From positions 51,040,914-51,104,913 of the forward strand of contig CM053267.1 of NCBI GenBank assembly GCA_028583415.1: DNA of 64,000 nucleotides. The letters run 5' to 3'. The position numbers were made by a program, and so were the translations under genes. Position 1 is the first letter of the stretch. Each line of letters starts with the position of its first letter. Positions 46,110 to 59,275 of the stretch are shown here, piece after piece. The notes under the pieces are model-generated. The model was not told where the DNA came from. It saw only the letters and a program-made list of their open reading frames with translations, and ran no database searches. This DNA is from Protea cynaroides. Lineage: Eukaryota; Streptophyta; Magnoliopsida; Proteales; Proteaceae.

Positions 46110-46660
46110 CAATTAGAGCACCTAACTCAAATAGTCTAAAGCTAATTGAATAAAATGTAGAAACACAGTGATCTTCCATGCTAATGACAAATCACATAAA
46201 CATTGATAGACACTACATTACGGTGGAATTGCTCCAAAAATCTTAAGAGCCCAACAAATGTCTTATCAATCCTCAAAAAATCAGAAAGTGTTGCACTTAT
46301 TCTTATGGTTTACTCAGTGATTTAAAAGCTATGCTCAATAAGTAAAAAAGAAGTAATAGTGGTGAGACTAACATTGTTGTAGTTATTATCATTTAATGGG
46401 TTAAACCTTCTCTCTATATATAAGAGAATAAGAGACACCAATGATTATCTCTAAAAGAGTAGCCCTAAATATCATGTCTATACCAAAAGACAAGTTTATT
46501 GACCATTTAGACATGTCATCAATAGCCAGACTTTGATCATTTAGGTGCCTATTAAGAAGAAGCACACCTCTCATTTAGGTGCATATTAGGAAGAAACATG
46601 CATCTTCAACATCACTTGTAAAGATGCCAAATGGAAAGAGACAAGTACACCTTTTCAACA
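46110..46660. repeat. unidentified dispersed repeat, copy 1
   Basis: Shares with 50565-51290 the phrases AATAGTCTAAAGCTA, AAACACAGTGATC, TAAGAGACACCA-like and GACCATTTAGACATGTC-like, in the same order and orientation. Non-coding. Possibly LTR fragments. Confidence 0.5.
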
Positions 46661-48181
46661 CCATTTGAAAATAGTAAATTAAAATTTTGAATCTAATATG
46701 ATTCAAAACATTAAATTACAGAATTGGAAGAGCTTTATCTTACCCTCAAAGGGATTGGAGGTCATTGCCCTTAACCTATAAGTGTGAACTAGTGAAGTGT
46801 AACTTACCCTTTTTACACCTCTATGTGAGAGAGTGTAGGGGGACACTTTTGGGCAACGATCCTCCTCTCCTACTATTATAAAGGGAGGGTTTCCATAACC
46901 TCAATATGAAGGAAAAGCTCCCATGCCACACTAATGTGAACATGGGAAATGGTATTACTAAGGGGACCCACCTAGACAGGTGGAAAGAGAATATTAGATA
47001 TGAGAGAGAAAGTGTTAGAATGTGATAATGTGAGAATAAATATCTTGACAACGTGGAGATCTTTTTCCCTTATTTCCAAATTTAAATTTCTTTGGGAAAG
47101 GATAGACGGTAATAGACAAGGTCATCATGCTATTAGCTAAGAATTAAGGGTAGGTGGGTTAACCTTGTTATCAACCGAGTTTCATAATCAGCCAGAGACA
47201 TTTTAAATATATTTGTACAATAGATAAAATGACAAAGAGTAGTATATTATCTTCTCAGGTTATAGTAAAAGCTTAAGTTTAACTAGAGACATCTTGGATA
47301 TATAATCAACTCCAACTACAACCTATCAATAAGTAGATAAAATACAAAAGACAACCATGTGTTAAAATTATAATATAAGCTTAGGGTAATCTAGACATTT
47401 TTTTTGTAGAATTCAGTAAATATATTAAATGGTAAAAAAAGTAAGTAGAGTTGACAAATCTCCCATTAGTAAAATCTCATCTTTGGCATTGCCATTAGCA
47501 GGACCCAATTAGAAACCAAAGTAGAGAGAGAACTACATAAATCTAAATCGAGGACCACCAAAAGTATCCCATACTGACTCTCTAGCTATGAAATTTAGAT
47601 AGCAAATCCAAGATTCCGATCTACATTCCCTAACAGCCCATTAATAATGAATGAGCAAATCCATCTATTACATTAAGTATCACTGAGAAAATTACATACA
47701 AGTCCATTGTAAGTGAGACAAATTTTTTTTCTTAGAATTCAAGCTTTTACCAAATGCAATATAGGTTTAGGAGTACATTAATATGCTTCCTTAAAACCAT
47801 TTCATGTGATAGATGAAAGGAATCAAAATGTTTCCTAGCCAGACATCTATTTTAGGAACCTATCATACAAGCTCTTTAACAGTGTATACAAAAAAATTGA
47901 TCAACAACATCTTGGATTAATTCAAAATCGAATTAGAAATTAATGTCCCAATCTCATAAAAAAACAAGCATGGCTAATATATAATCTAAGCAATTCTCAA
48001 TATCCGTACAAATACTTATAGACACGGACAGGGTAACATTCTTTGTCTAAAATGAACAAAATCAATTTAAGGCCACATAGTCATAACACCATTTTCTAAA
48101 GGTGAAAACTGATAATCATTCTTTAATTTCTAATGGGTGCATGGCTATTATTCAGCCGTTTCACGAGTGATGTGATGAACT
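46661..48181. other. AT-rich spacer, no feature seen
   Basis: Only short frames without motifs. The phrase TACCCTCAAAGGGATTGGAGG at about 46740 repeats one at about 45833. Confidence 0.35.
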
Positions 48182-50167
48182 TGATATGACACTGAGAGGG
48201 GAGGGGGGTGAATCAGTGTCTGAAACTTTTTCTCTATAAATTCAATGCTGTCCAGAGCTGTTGGATACCTGATTTGTCAACAATACACACAATCGTATGC
48301 AAATCCACATCGCTACCACTCAGTGGCCAGGTCTACCAGATTTGCACACCCATCCTGCAAACCATTCCACACACTCCAAAATATACCAGATAAACAAACA
48401 CACAGAACACAAAGAAATTACGTGGTTCACCACCACAATATGTGATGGCTAATCCACGGAGTAATGCCCCACGGGCTCCGTACTTACTCAATACTCAACT
48501 TTTAGTCTCTTACAGACAAAGATACTAACCCTAAATTTTTCTAGCATAAAACTGAGAAGGTGTAACAACACCAAAATTCAGGCATAAAGCCAGTGTCCAA
48601 CACCCACTGAACACACCACAAATAAAGTATTTTGGGGCTTATAGAATTGTCCTACAATGAAACTCACAAGCTAAATAGGTATTCTACTATTTTTCTTTCA
48701 CCTATACTAGCATACAGTACATAAAAAATATTTAAAGAGATAGGGAATGAGAAAATCTCACAACCAATAGTCTTGAATTGCCAGCAATAATTTTTTATGC
48801 TTCACACTGCCTTGAGAAACTCTGAACAGCCTTCAATGATAGTAAATCTTGAAACATCGATTTCGTCTTGATCATAGGCTTCCCATCTCCTTCACAATCA
48901 CCATGAATGAGTAATACATAGCCTACCAACCTCTCTCAGGATTTCAACAATCCATTGATGCACAGAGAATAAGTGGATGGTGATGAATCCTCTCACTGGA
49001 AACTCCGACAGGCAAAATCCCTCTTCTATAGCTTCAAAGCACACTTTTCAATTTTTTTCAGCAACTTTATGACTCCCCACGGCGCCCAATAGATAGAGCA
49101 TACAAAAATATGAATGCTGCAATTTGAACGGACCAATTTGGAGCTCGGATGAAGAAGATATGGCAATTTGAAAATCGGCTAATCACGGATAAGGAAAGAG
49201 AATCTTTCCTTATATATACCTGCACCTGCGCCGCACCGTAGCCGAGCCGCGCCGCGCCGCTGTCATGTTCTGATTGGTTGATAGAAGAATCTAAGACATC
49301 TGCCGTTGGATCTGAGAAGAAAAGGCAGAATCTTTTGATGTCCGTCGGATCCAAACAAATCACGTCAGCGAACCTCGGATCCAATATTGAGCGTAGGATC
49401 TGGATCAATAGTGTCGCGGCACCGTAGGCGCGTCACATTGGATCACGGCTATGCTTGCATGTACCGTGGTGCATGATTATTCGTTACGTCTGGCCAATCA
49501 TCTTATGCGCGGGAGTATCTGACGACGCCGACTGAGAAGCGCCTTAGCCCGCCTTCACCAGAACCACCGATTTGGAATCTTGAAGGCGTGGCTCAATCTG
49601 GGCGGCCGATCTCGCATCTTCAACATCTTTTGTTCCTAAAATACCCCTGAAAAACTTGAAAATGGCCTCTGAAAATCACAATTCTCTTCAAATCACCCTG
49701 TAGAGTGATTTCTTCCCGAGAAGAAATCACTCTAAAATTGGTGCCTCTCCCTCTCTAAACAATGTGTCGAACAGGTTGCGGGTGTGCTGAGCGCGCGCCT
49801 GTGCGCGCGGCTGTGCGTGCCAAGGCTGGCCATGGCATGGCCTGCGGGCCTAGCTGCTGCTTGTCTATGGCTTGGCCTGCGGGCCTTGTTGCTGGGCAAG
49901 CCATGGCTGCTGCCTAGCATGCGGCCAAGGCTGGACCTCTGCCAACCTGAAGACTCCCACCCACACCTGGGTCCCACAAATTTCTCTCTCCTCTCTCTCT
50001 CTACAGGATTCTCTCTCTTCTTTCTCTCTCTACAGTCTCCCTCCATTTTTCATGCTTCACATCACCTGTAACAAAACCGCATCGCCTGTTTCACTGCCAT
50101 ATCGCCTGTAGGGTCCGCAGACACTCTCTCTCATCAAACTTGACCCAGTTAGCCTAATTTGCCAACA
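48182..50167 (-). mobile_element. probable solo LTR, reverse strand
   Basis: On the minus strand the block starts TGTTGGCAAATTAGGC and ends CTCTCAGTGTCATATCA, giving TG..CA ends about 2.0 kb apart. The stretch near 48190-48215 with AGAGGGGAGGGGGGTGAATC and the TGGTTCACCACCA phrase near 48423 are familiar from plant LTRs. No primer site follows its 3' end, so it is a solo LTR if it is one. The flanks GAACT and ATTAC do not form a duplication. It includes a GC-rich part at about 49220-49260 and 49770-49930. Confidence 0.45.
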
Positions 50168-50564
50168 ATTACAATATGAAGGCCAACAACATGTTGGGGC
50201 TTAAGTTATTCTTACTTTTGGGTCTCTCTTCCCCTCTTCCCTAACCTCATGAAACTGAACCAATCCTTTTTGTAAACCTGCAACCTGTGACCACTTTGAT
50301 GGTCTACCGCGGTTGCTGCCCATGAAGGCAGTGGCCTGCAACGGCCACACTGACTCCAGCGACCCTGTCGGACCCTATACAGCTATCTCAACTTTTTAAA
50401 ATTCTGTACAAAACATACTTGTAGGTCGTTCTACAACCTGTCAAGGCTTTTGGCTATGTGCCCCGCACCGGTGCAGCCGACTGTTTAACTTTCGAAGGAT
50501 AATTGCAACCATTATGCAAGAGGATGCAAACCATGCAAGCAACATCAACCAAGTATCTGGGTCA
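50168..50564. other. spacer, no feature seen
   Basis: Mixed composition. No frame with domain character. Confidence 0.3.
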
Positions 50565-51290
50565 AGAACCACTTAACTCGAATAGTCTAAAGCTATTGAA
50601 TAAACCATAGAAACACAGTGATCATTCCATACTAATTACAATACTCCATTTATCTCGACTAACTCCAACGCTTTTGTCAAGGAATCCAGCCCTTAATGGT
50701 CTAAGATAAAATCTCAATCAAAATACAATCTTAAGAATTGCAGTAAAAATAGATTCAATATATAAGTTTCGGATTCAACAAATTGTCCAATCATGATCAA
50801 TTTGACTTAATATGCTAACACTCAAATCATATTATAATGCGCATACAAAAAATTAGAATTTTAAGCAACATACTAGTAAACGTTAATACCACTTGTATAT
50901 AAAATTGAATGGGGACTGAGTCATGCCACTAGTCACTATCTTTAAGATTGTCTCACCCCTATTAGTGCAAAGGGTTCTTGTGAATCAATCTCCAAGATGA
51001 AACAGCCCCATTGTTTGCTCCTCCAGTTATGTTGCATTCAAAAAACTAGGCATCGTCAGAACATTGACGATTGTCAAACACTCTTTAAACACAACAGAAA
51101 ATAGATGCAATTCGTTTACACCACTGATGGAGAAAAGGATTACACATCTTCTCTATATAAAGGAGAAAAAGAGACACCACCAAAGGTTCTCTCCAAAAGA
51201 CAACCCATGCACAACAACCATGATCTTCCCACATATAAGACATGTCTATTAACCATTTAGATATATCGCCAATAGTCACATTCATTGAAC
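50565..51290. repeat. unidentified dispersed repeat, copy 2
   Basis: Partner of 46110-46660. It is longer here because of extra sequence in the middle. Confidence 0.5.
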
Positions 51291-52978
51291 AATAAAATTG
51301 GTTAAATAATATTTTGAATCTTCAATTTAAAAACAATTAAAATTCCAACTCATAAATGCAAATTGGGTGGGTGGAAAATCTGGATGATACACATCTGATG
51401 GGAGGAGATTTGAAGAGGCGACCTCCTTGGACTTAGGTCAGTACTCTACCATGTCTGGTTGTTCCATCGCACTACACAAGGTGCTTCCCTATACACCAAT
51501 ATTATTCATGGATAATGGATTCTCTATATTTATCAACCATGCATGGAAAAAGATGAAATTTGATAGATGAAAAATATCAAAAATTTTAGTGCATAATTAT
51601 CAAGTTCAAATAAAAATCAAATGTGAATAAGTAACAAGTTCAACCAAACCAAGATGTCTCCGATTTATATCAAACTATTAATAAAGTACATCTTTATTAA
51701 AGATGAAAAGGACTTGAGTTCTGTCACTAATAAGACTCCAAAGTCTTGCTAAATTTATTCTGGGAATCATCTCTTCAGTACTGAAAGCTAGTTGATGCTT
51801 ATCTGCTCCACCATCATAGTTCCACTCCAGTGAGTCCAAAATTCTGCCAAATCAATAGCGTCCCTGCCAAAGAATTGAGAACAATGCACAGGAATATGTA
51901 CATCATATTGTTATTTCTTTCAATACTCTAGAATTTGATGTTACTCAGTTGTGCTTTTCATGAAAGCATTGAAAGTGATTACTTGTTTGTAACTGTATAA
52001 GGTTCTACAACAGACTGTAGGATTTGTTTTTATTCCAAATACTAGTTATCAATACATTGAGTTTACAAAAAATGAAGATATTCATTGGAAACAAAGAAGA
52101 TATTCATTGGACTAATCCTATGCTCCTAAACAAAGAAAAAAACATAAGGACTGTAATTAGAATAAATCATATAAGGTTGAAATCAACTTTTCCAGGATAT
52201 AAATAAAGGTTTCTTTCTTTCAAGGGAAAAATATTTCCTAGAAAATTGAATTATAGTCAGAAAATTGAATTATAGTCTTATAATTTGTTTTGTGTTTCTT
52301 TGTCATTTTTCTTTTCTTTTGTTTTTAAATTCTAGATGACAAGTGAGAATTTTTTGGTCTTTCAATTCTTGTGAGGCCAAAGTTGTTGCAGATGAGTTAG
52401 TAATATCGGACTTCTGATATAGAAGATTATTTTATGCTTTCCAATTTTTCCTTTGCCAATTGAGGATGCATGATTGAAGAAAGAATCCAATCATATGATG
52501 GGGGCAGTGTCCTCCACTGCTAGCAATTGTATTATTGACGACTGGGATTTAGCAACCTTGTTTGGAAATATATCATGTTCTAACTCTGGTTGGATTTAAA
52601 CCTAAAGTTGCCCAAATTTTTGGTTTTAAGAAATTTTGACTATTGGGTTTTTAAAGTTCTGTTGAATATCTGAAAGCTATACAGAAGTTGCATGTGAGGT
52701 TTTGGACAAGGTGATTTTTTGTTTTTGCCTTGAAACACAGAATGAATGGAAAGAAAATAAGAAATATAAGGTATCATGATAAACTAAAGAATGTAAACCT
52801 TACCAAGTACTACAACCTTTTATGCACATCTCCACATTTTTTTTAGACCACCTACATTCATTAGAAGAAAGATCATCTCCTATCATCCAGTCCGTCAGTC
52901 GTTCATCAGACGAGTTGCGATGTATTGTCATGCATGTCGAGCATCCCAAGCTGTCTGATGAACTACTTGCATAGTTGG
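51291..52978. other. AT-rich spacer, no feature seen
   Basis: No coding, RNA or element termini recognised. Confidence 0.3.
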
Positions 52979-52993
52979 GCGACAGGAGAGGAC

Positions 52994-52995
<2 letters not shown>

Positions 52996-53071
<76 letters not shown>
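52996..53071. repeat. TA microsatellite
   Basis: About 37 TA units. A minus-strand Tyr/Ile frame across it is an artefact. Confidence 0.95.
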
Positions 53072-53074
<3 letters not shown>

Positions 53075-53309
53075 TTAAGTAGACAGTTTTGATGCTGATG
53101 GAATACCAATTTAGCTTGTCAGAATACACAAAATTCTTTATTTTTTTCTTTTTCAGTTCTAAGTCAACAAGTGAAACATACTATCTTTGAAGACAAGCAA
53201 GTCCTGGGATTTTTATTAATGGTTGTGTTGATTTTCTTCTTTCTTTAAATGTTCTAGGGATTTTTTTTTTAACATTTTAAATGTCTGCTACGATGACTTT
53301 TATTTCTTT

Positions 53310-53560
53310 TATTTTTTTGTAAGTAGATATTTTATTAAAACTCGGAACAGAGAACACAACAAGCAAGACTATCAATAGATGGGATCCAAAACAAAACAAA
53401 AGGACCAGAGGCTAACAAATAGCCGAACTCATAGGACCACCCCTAATAAGGGTGGCCCCAAAGAAACCTAACAAACCACCAAAGAAAGGGCCCTCATAAC
53501 ACAAGCAAAAAGCTCCAAAGTAATCGAACGAAACTCACACATCTACGAGGTGTTGACCTT
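53310..53560 (-). mobile_element. probable LINE 3' end
   Basis: Read on the minus strand it ends GAGTTTTAATAAAATATC then TACTTACAAAAAAATAAAAG, i.e. a polyadenylation-like signal followed by an A-rich tail. Upstream is a G/T-rich 3' UTR-like sequence with GGGGCCACCCTTATTAGGGG. This matches the look of plant LINE 3' ends. No ORF2 remains. Confidence 0.4.
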
Positions 53561-54179
53561 TACTTTGAGTCAAGGGGTTAGGCAGCATGGTCAATTCATT
53601 TTTATGTTTTTTTTTTCTTCTTCAATTCTCATGATTTCCTAAGGTTGCTTACGATTCTGAAGCTTTGATTAATATGATTTAAGGGGCTGTCTGGAGACTG
53701 AATCTCAGGGACTAAGAAAAGGCAACAATTTTTCTGGTCAGATTAGGTATTTAACTTCGTGAACTATCAACAACCACCGGTAAAGTGCATACAACCCAAC
53801 TTCCTATTATGGAATGATCGTAATACTCTTTCCGTCTCTATGTCCGTAGATTTCTCTGCTTTATGAACTAGAGAACCTCTTCCCATAATAAAAAAGTAGA
53901 ATATCCTCGCATCGCCAATGTGGGGATCCCTTCTTACACCCTCTAACATTCTGGTATTTTCTCTCTCCTTCCGTGTGGATCCCATTAATTGACGATGTCA
54001 TTTCTTGCATTTCCATTGGTATGGAGTGCGAGATTCCTCCTACATTAGCATTGTTGGAAATCTTCTTCTCAAAAAATATATTTCCGATGTGAAAAGATGC
54101 GAGGGTCTCAAATATGCTTTTCCAAAGCTGTCTAAGAAATGCCCATTAATAGAGGTTCAACATTGCCCTAGTTCACTTA
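53561..54179. other. spacer, no feature seen
   Basis: One minus-strand frame of 72 codons (53767-53985) has no motif. Confidence 0.3.
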
Positions 54180-54260
54180 CATAACTTCAGCCCAGGATAG
54201 CTCCATCAGTAAGGACTAACTCCTCAAAGTGGTCATGAGTTCAACATAATACAATTTGAG
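54180..54260 (+). mobile_element. possible tRNA-derived SINE relic
   Basis: GGATAGCTCCATCAGTAAGG resembles a pol III A box, and about 30 bases on AGTGGTCATGAGTTCAACA resembles a B box. The pattern is that of a decayed tRNA-related SINE head. It is too short and degraded for a family call. Confidence 0.3.
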
Positions 54261-54728
54261 TGTACCATTTTTTTTTCTCATTTCAAGGAAATGGTATGGG
54301 AGAAAAGGAAACAACAGAGGGATCTAAATCAGACCTAAATGGGAATGACATTAAAGTTTTTTTCAAAATCGATTCTTCTTAGGGCCAACCTATAAAGAAA
54401 ATAAAGAAAAAAAATAAATAAAATCTTCGTAGGGATTCCAGAAGTGCAAGTTCAAACTATAACCTTGCATTATTACTTAGATGGATCCATCATTCACAAG
54501 GTGCTGGTTTGGGTTTTTTTTTTTTTTAATATTTATTTTAATTTGTTATGAAGTTCCAAAGGAATTGAATAATCTTTTAGGACTGGTGTTGCAGTTATAT
54601 TTTTAATCATGGGAAACTTTATTTTTGAATGTTTTATTGTGAAATTGCTTCTAGGTTTGGGAAATAAAAACAAAGATATAATTCCCTAAAGATTTATGAA
54701 CAAGGCACTTATGAGTTTCATTTTGCAC

Positions 54729-54905
54729 TAAAAGGGCATCGAAGACAATGCATAAGGTTTTCATTATCGTAGGGTTTGGGAAGGACAGATTAATGTACGT
54801 AGTCTTACCTCCACAATGCGGAGAGATTTTTCGTGGTTCGAACCCATGACTACTAAGTCGTAATATGACAACCTTATAACCGTCACATTAAGACTCGTCC
54901 TTTAA
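54729..54905 (-). mobile_element. Au-like SINE, reverse strand
   Basis: On the minus strand a B-box GGGTTCGAACC (54835-54845) is followed by TCTCTCCGCATTGTGGAGGT, then AAGACTACGTACATTAATC, and an end ATGCATTGTCTTCGATGCCC then TTTTAG. This order (box B, CTCTCCGCAxxxxxGGGTAAGGCTGCGTACA, cytosine-rich CCTTCCCA.ACCC, GCATTGxG..GCCCTTTT) is that of the Au SINE family of flowering plants as I remember it. About 177 bp, close to the family length. Confidence 0.7.
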
Positions 54906-55105
54906 ACCATCAATTATGACAACCTTCATTTTTGCACTACGACAATTTATTATCGGATAAAGGGAAACAACAATACTACTTCAAGCAAGAAAGGCAGTAT
55001 TATATAACATATTCATGGAGATATCCAAGAACAAAACAATGCAGATACACAATATTATAAGATAACAAAAAATTAAGAAGCAACATACGGATGAGAAATA
55101 CATAC

Positions 55106-56269
55106 CTATTTCGAACTGAGGGAGTGATCCAAATGTGCGGCAGGTCAAACGGGTACAAATTAAATGGAAGACAAGGAGCAATGCTTCCACTCCTAATATT
55201 ATAAATGCCCGTTTCTGGATATTCAGAAACCCTAGCTTTGTGAATTAGTTTATCATCAGTGAAGTAAATTGAATTCCCTTGCAGCCCTCCATATTCAGTA
55301 GTTGAGACTATTCTAGAACATAATCTCCCCAAGAACAAAGCTCGATCATCAGGAAGATTGTATTCTCTTATCCACTTATATTCACCGAGATTTTGTACTA
55401 ACTTGTAAATCACAAATCGACTTTTTTTTAGTTGATTTCCTTTTGATCCTTATAACCATCAACAAATTCTCTTCTGATTCAACCAGGTAACATTCTTTTT
55501 GAAAATCAAGACCTACTGTAAGATTTATTTGAACAAGAACTTTCTGTACAGTAGCCCTAAGCATAGGACCTGACAAAGAGATAATCCAAAGCTCTCCATT
55601 GGTTGATAAAGAATAAATCTTATCCTTGAAACACACAAGGCAACCAAGAAAATGTTCATGATCCAATTTCAAGACATTCCATCTTAAATCTCCAAGTCTA
55701 CATATATTTAGTTCAGTTGAGAACGAGTTCAAAGCTACAACAGTACAGTAGTAGTTTGTTTGTTTTGTAGTGGGATCAATAGGACTATGTAGCAAAATGA
55801 CCTTTGTGAAAACATCAACATCAGGTCTGTTGACATAAGGACAATCGACTCTGGCTCCTGTGAAAGGATTCAGTAGAAAGTAATTACGAAGGTAAGGTGA
55901 TGATAAAACTAACCAGCTTTCGCAGGATCCTACACAGTGTTTGCCTTGGTAATTATCTCTTACGTTGATCCAGTAAACTTTTTTGTCTTCAAAACTGTAG
56001 AAACCAAAAGTTCCTTTTTGCAGATTGTATTCATACAGAACCATTGGATGATAGCGAGGTCGTCTAGCTTCTGTATATACTGATCTCCAACTTCTGCAGA
56101 CTGCACGAAATCGGATAATATCAGGAAAACCAAGACGATTAACTATCATTTCGTTGATGTGGTTTGGAAGTTCACTCCATCTTGAATGGTCGGCCATCTT
56201 CATTTCCCCATTAGGGGATGATGAGGAGCCCATCTCTCTCATGAACACTGAAGAATTTCTTGAAGTCAT
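55106..56269 (-). pseudogene. F-box / DUF295 (KIB-type) gene with a homopolymer frameshift
   Basis: The only host-type gene found. The minus-strand frame from ATG 56269 gives 295 codons. The F-box lies at about residues 30-66 (WSELPNHINEMIVNRLGFPDI then FRAVCRSWRS) and would bind SKP1 in an SCF ubiquitin ligase. A DUF295-type beta-rich domain follows (GSCESWLVL, NPFTGARVDCP, LGCLVCFKDKIYSLSTNGELW). At a run of eight A (minus strand, about 55425-55432) the frame shifts by one base, and the rest continues in another frame to the diagnostic end YPFDLPHIWITPS (about 55118-55156). The exon ends at a donor-like AG|GTATGT (55106/55105), so a small last exon may follow. Joined length would be about 390 codons, normal for the family. 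The shift may be a real mutation or a homopolymer sequencing error. Confidence 0.75.
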
Positions 56270-59134
56270 GATCTCAATGGAGGGGAAATCTTTTTTGGAT
56301 AATTTCTAACTCGAATTTTGAGAAGACAGAGATATCTAGTCGTTTGCATTGAGGGGGTGATTTATATGATTTATCTAAAGTGATCAGGTCTTGTCCTCAG
56401 TTGTCTGCTTCTGCTTCGCAAGCGGCACTAGTTAAAAAAGGAATATATTTATATGGGAAACGTTTCTCACGCGCGCATCTCACAAATATGGCAATGCTGC
56501 AGGTTCCTCCTGCCATGCACTGGAGCTTCTTAGTTTATTCAAATCCAGACTAAATCCATAGTATGAATTAATTAGTGCCACCTCGGGGGGATGCATTTTC
56601 CTTTTTCATTGGGGCAAGGGTAAGTCGGTTACCTTCCGTTCGGTAAATGTCCGAAATACCCCGCTCCTCTGTTTCAAAAACATTTCATCCAAACATCAGA
56701 AACCATGGGCAGAGAAAACTCTAGAAGGTCTTCGTCATGTTTGGGCAAATTAATTAGGCGAAAATTTCCTCCATGGAAACATAAAAAAGATTACTGTTTA
56801 AATAAAATTTTCAATTTTCTCCTATGATAATATTGTTGATTATTAGGGAAGGGAAGAGTTTTTTTTTATCGAAAGACCCAAGAAATCAATAGTAGTAGAG
56901 ACACGAGGGGCATTATCAAAAATTGTAAATAAGGGACATATTTATAACGTTTGGGGTGGTTACCAGGTGGAGAGAGATCGGAACTTAGATTTATATATAT
57001 GGTATAACAACTACCAAGTGGGGGAGGATCCGGACTAGGATTTAAAACGCCTGATCAAAAAATCTTTGAATTTGTCGTATTGCTAGTGGATTGGTCACTC
57101 TTTCCTTTCCTTTTGGATTGTGGTTCATCCCTCGGTCACCTGATATATAACCACTCTTGCTCGTGTACAAAATTTCTATTTACAATATCTCGCTAGTCAT
57201 GGTCGGCTTGAAGGGGGACCGGGATCGTCCCCTGTCGCCTGTCACTCCAACCATCCATTGGACCGAATGGAGTGGTTGGCATGTAGGCCGATGCAGCCCA
57301 GTCCCGTCAGATGGATGGCTGGATGACAGAAGACGATCTCCTCCCCTTGAAGCGTGGCTGCGTAGTAAAATTGATTTTTTTTTTGAAAGAAATAATCATT
57401 GAGACAAAAAAGATAATCATGTCCCGAGTTATTGGCCAATAATGCCAACCTACCCACTAAAGTTCCTTCATGTTTAATAACATGTACATACTTAAATTTC
57501 AAACTTAAAAATTAATTTCTGGAACTGTTTGATTGCTAGAGAAATTAAAAATAAAAGAAGTAAAATTTTAAAATCTAAAAAATCAAAACTACCCCTTTAA
57601 TTTTACTGTTTTGGGATGTTTGCTTAAAAATTTGGTCGGACATTTTTGTCCTTGATTAGAAAACCGTACTGTAATAAAGGAGGGTTATTTTAGGGGGGAA
57701 TCAAAGTGGATTCTCCTTTAATTGGGTCGGTTACAGAGTCCAACGGATCTTTATTAAATATAGGAAAAACTTTAAGTAATTTATACAATCACGTGCTTAG
57801 GTTGTAATGAGAGTTAAGAGGGAAGGGAAGTGAAATATTTAAACCTAAAAAGGAAATTTTTACAGTTAAAACACAATATGATTGTATAAACTATTTAAAT
57901 TTCTTATCATATTTACTAAAATACTTACTAGATGTAAAATTTATAGTAATTTTTAAATACAAGGGATTTGAATGCAAAGTGAAGTATAAATTAATAACTA
58001 AATATGAAAATATTCTAGAGTTAATTACATAATCATAGTATCTACTATAATGGCTACAAAAAAATAGAGTTCTATATTTTTTTACAACCAAATGGAGCCA
58101 AGTGAAAAAACATCATAAATAAAGAAAAAGGTAAGATCACACCGCCATAAGCATCCTCCTCATGTGAGTTTCCTGCAACTCCAGAAGCCAAGTGCACAGA
58201 AATACTAGATTCAATTATATATATTACTGATGCTAGCCCATAGTTTAAGTTCACGTTATCGGAAAAGGTATTGGTGACTTGGGAAACTGATATGGTATCA
58301 GATACATATCGTACACGTATCATCTTGATACATAGAGGTCAAATGTTTTTGCACATGTGATGATTCAAAATGTTGAGTCACTCAAAATGTTGAGTCATCT
58401 AATATTGTATTGACTAGGTATTAGTATCGGTCACTCCTAACACCGGTACAAATCGACTGTATTGGCTGATCTGATCAGGATACCGTTCAAATCGAAATCA
58501 TAAAACAAATTATTAAATAGTTCGAATCTAGTTTAAAAGTTGAAACTTTTTGGTTAAACAGTTCGATTCTTGTTTCAAAAATGAAACTGTTTAAACCGAC
58601 TGTTTGGAACTTTAAAACCAATTTAACCTCTACTTTAATCCCTTAGTGTACGTTGAATGTAAATTCATAGAAATAAATTTTATTTTAATGCTTTCCATAT
58701 TTTCTACTCCTCTCCTCTCTCTCCCCTCTTCCTTGTATCTAACTCTCCTCCTTTCGTCATGTCAATCATATAAAATTAAGCGAAAGCTATCTTTGAACTA
58801 GCGGTGAGGGTTAAGTTAAATTATGTTAATCTCTTTCTACCGTTATTGAAGGAACCGTTATCATAGTCTCTCATTGGTGGACTCCCACATGCTTGGGCGG
58901 TTTCAAGAATCCTCCCCCTAAAATTAGAAGTGCCCTAAAAGCCGAGGAAACTGAAGGAAAATCAATAAAAGAAGAATAAGAATTTAAGAGAATTTAAAGA
59001 GGAATATGATTTCTAGATTCATTCTTAATAACTTCATACCATAGAGAGCAAAATATTTTATTATTAAAAAAAGATTGGCATAGAATCTTTACTAAGAAAA
59101 TCTAATTATGCCTTAAATATACATTTCCAAACGG
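56270..59134. other. 5' flank of the F-box gene and AT-rich spacer
   Basis: No gene seen. 58540-58690 is the partner of the dispersed repeat at 45870-46010. A plus-strand frame of 81 codons (57157-57402) runs into a T homopolymer and lacks motifs. No convincing TATA box for the F-box gene was picked out. Confidence 0.35.
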
Positions 59135-59275
59135 ACCAGGATCTTCTGCAGTGGCTGCCAGTTGCAGTGAGGATCTTGGCCACTCAAAGTGCATCAAGAT
59201 ATGTGTCGATGCATTTTGAGTAGTTAGGATCCTTATTGCCACTTTGTAGTCACTACAGAGGATCTTTTTCTTATC
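59135..59275. mobile_element. small hairpin MITE
   Basis: Imperfect palindrome of about 140 bp. AGGATCTTCTGCAGTGGCTGCC at the left is mirrored by GTAGTCACTACAGAGGATCT at the right. Near the centre, ACTCAAAGTGCATC faces GATGCATTTTGAGT. The ends resemble other plant MITEs that start GGATCCTCTGCAGTG. No clear target duplication. Confidence 0.5.

Noticed and set aside
53767..53985. 72-codon minus-strand frame as a small gene
   Set aside because: No motif, no splice or promoter context, and ordinary length for chance in this sequence.
54835..54845. tRNA gene suggested by a B-box-like GGTTCGAACC
   Set aside because: No cloverleaf or acceptor stem is visible and the surrounding order of motifs is that of a SINE.
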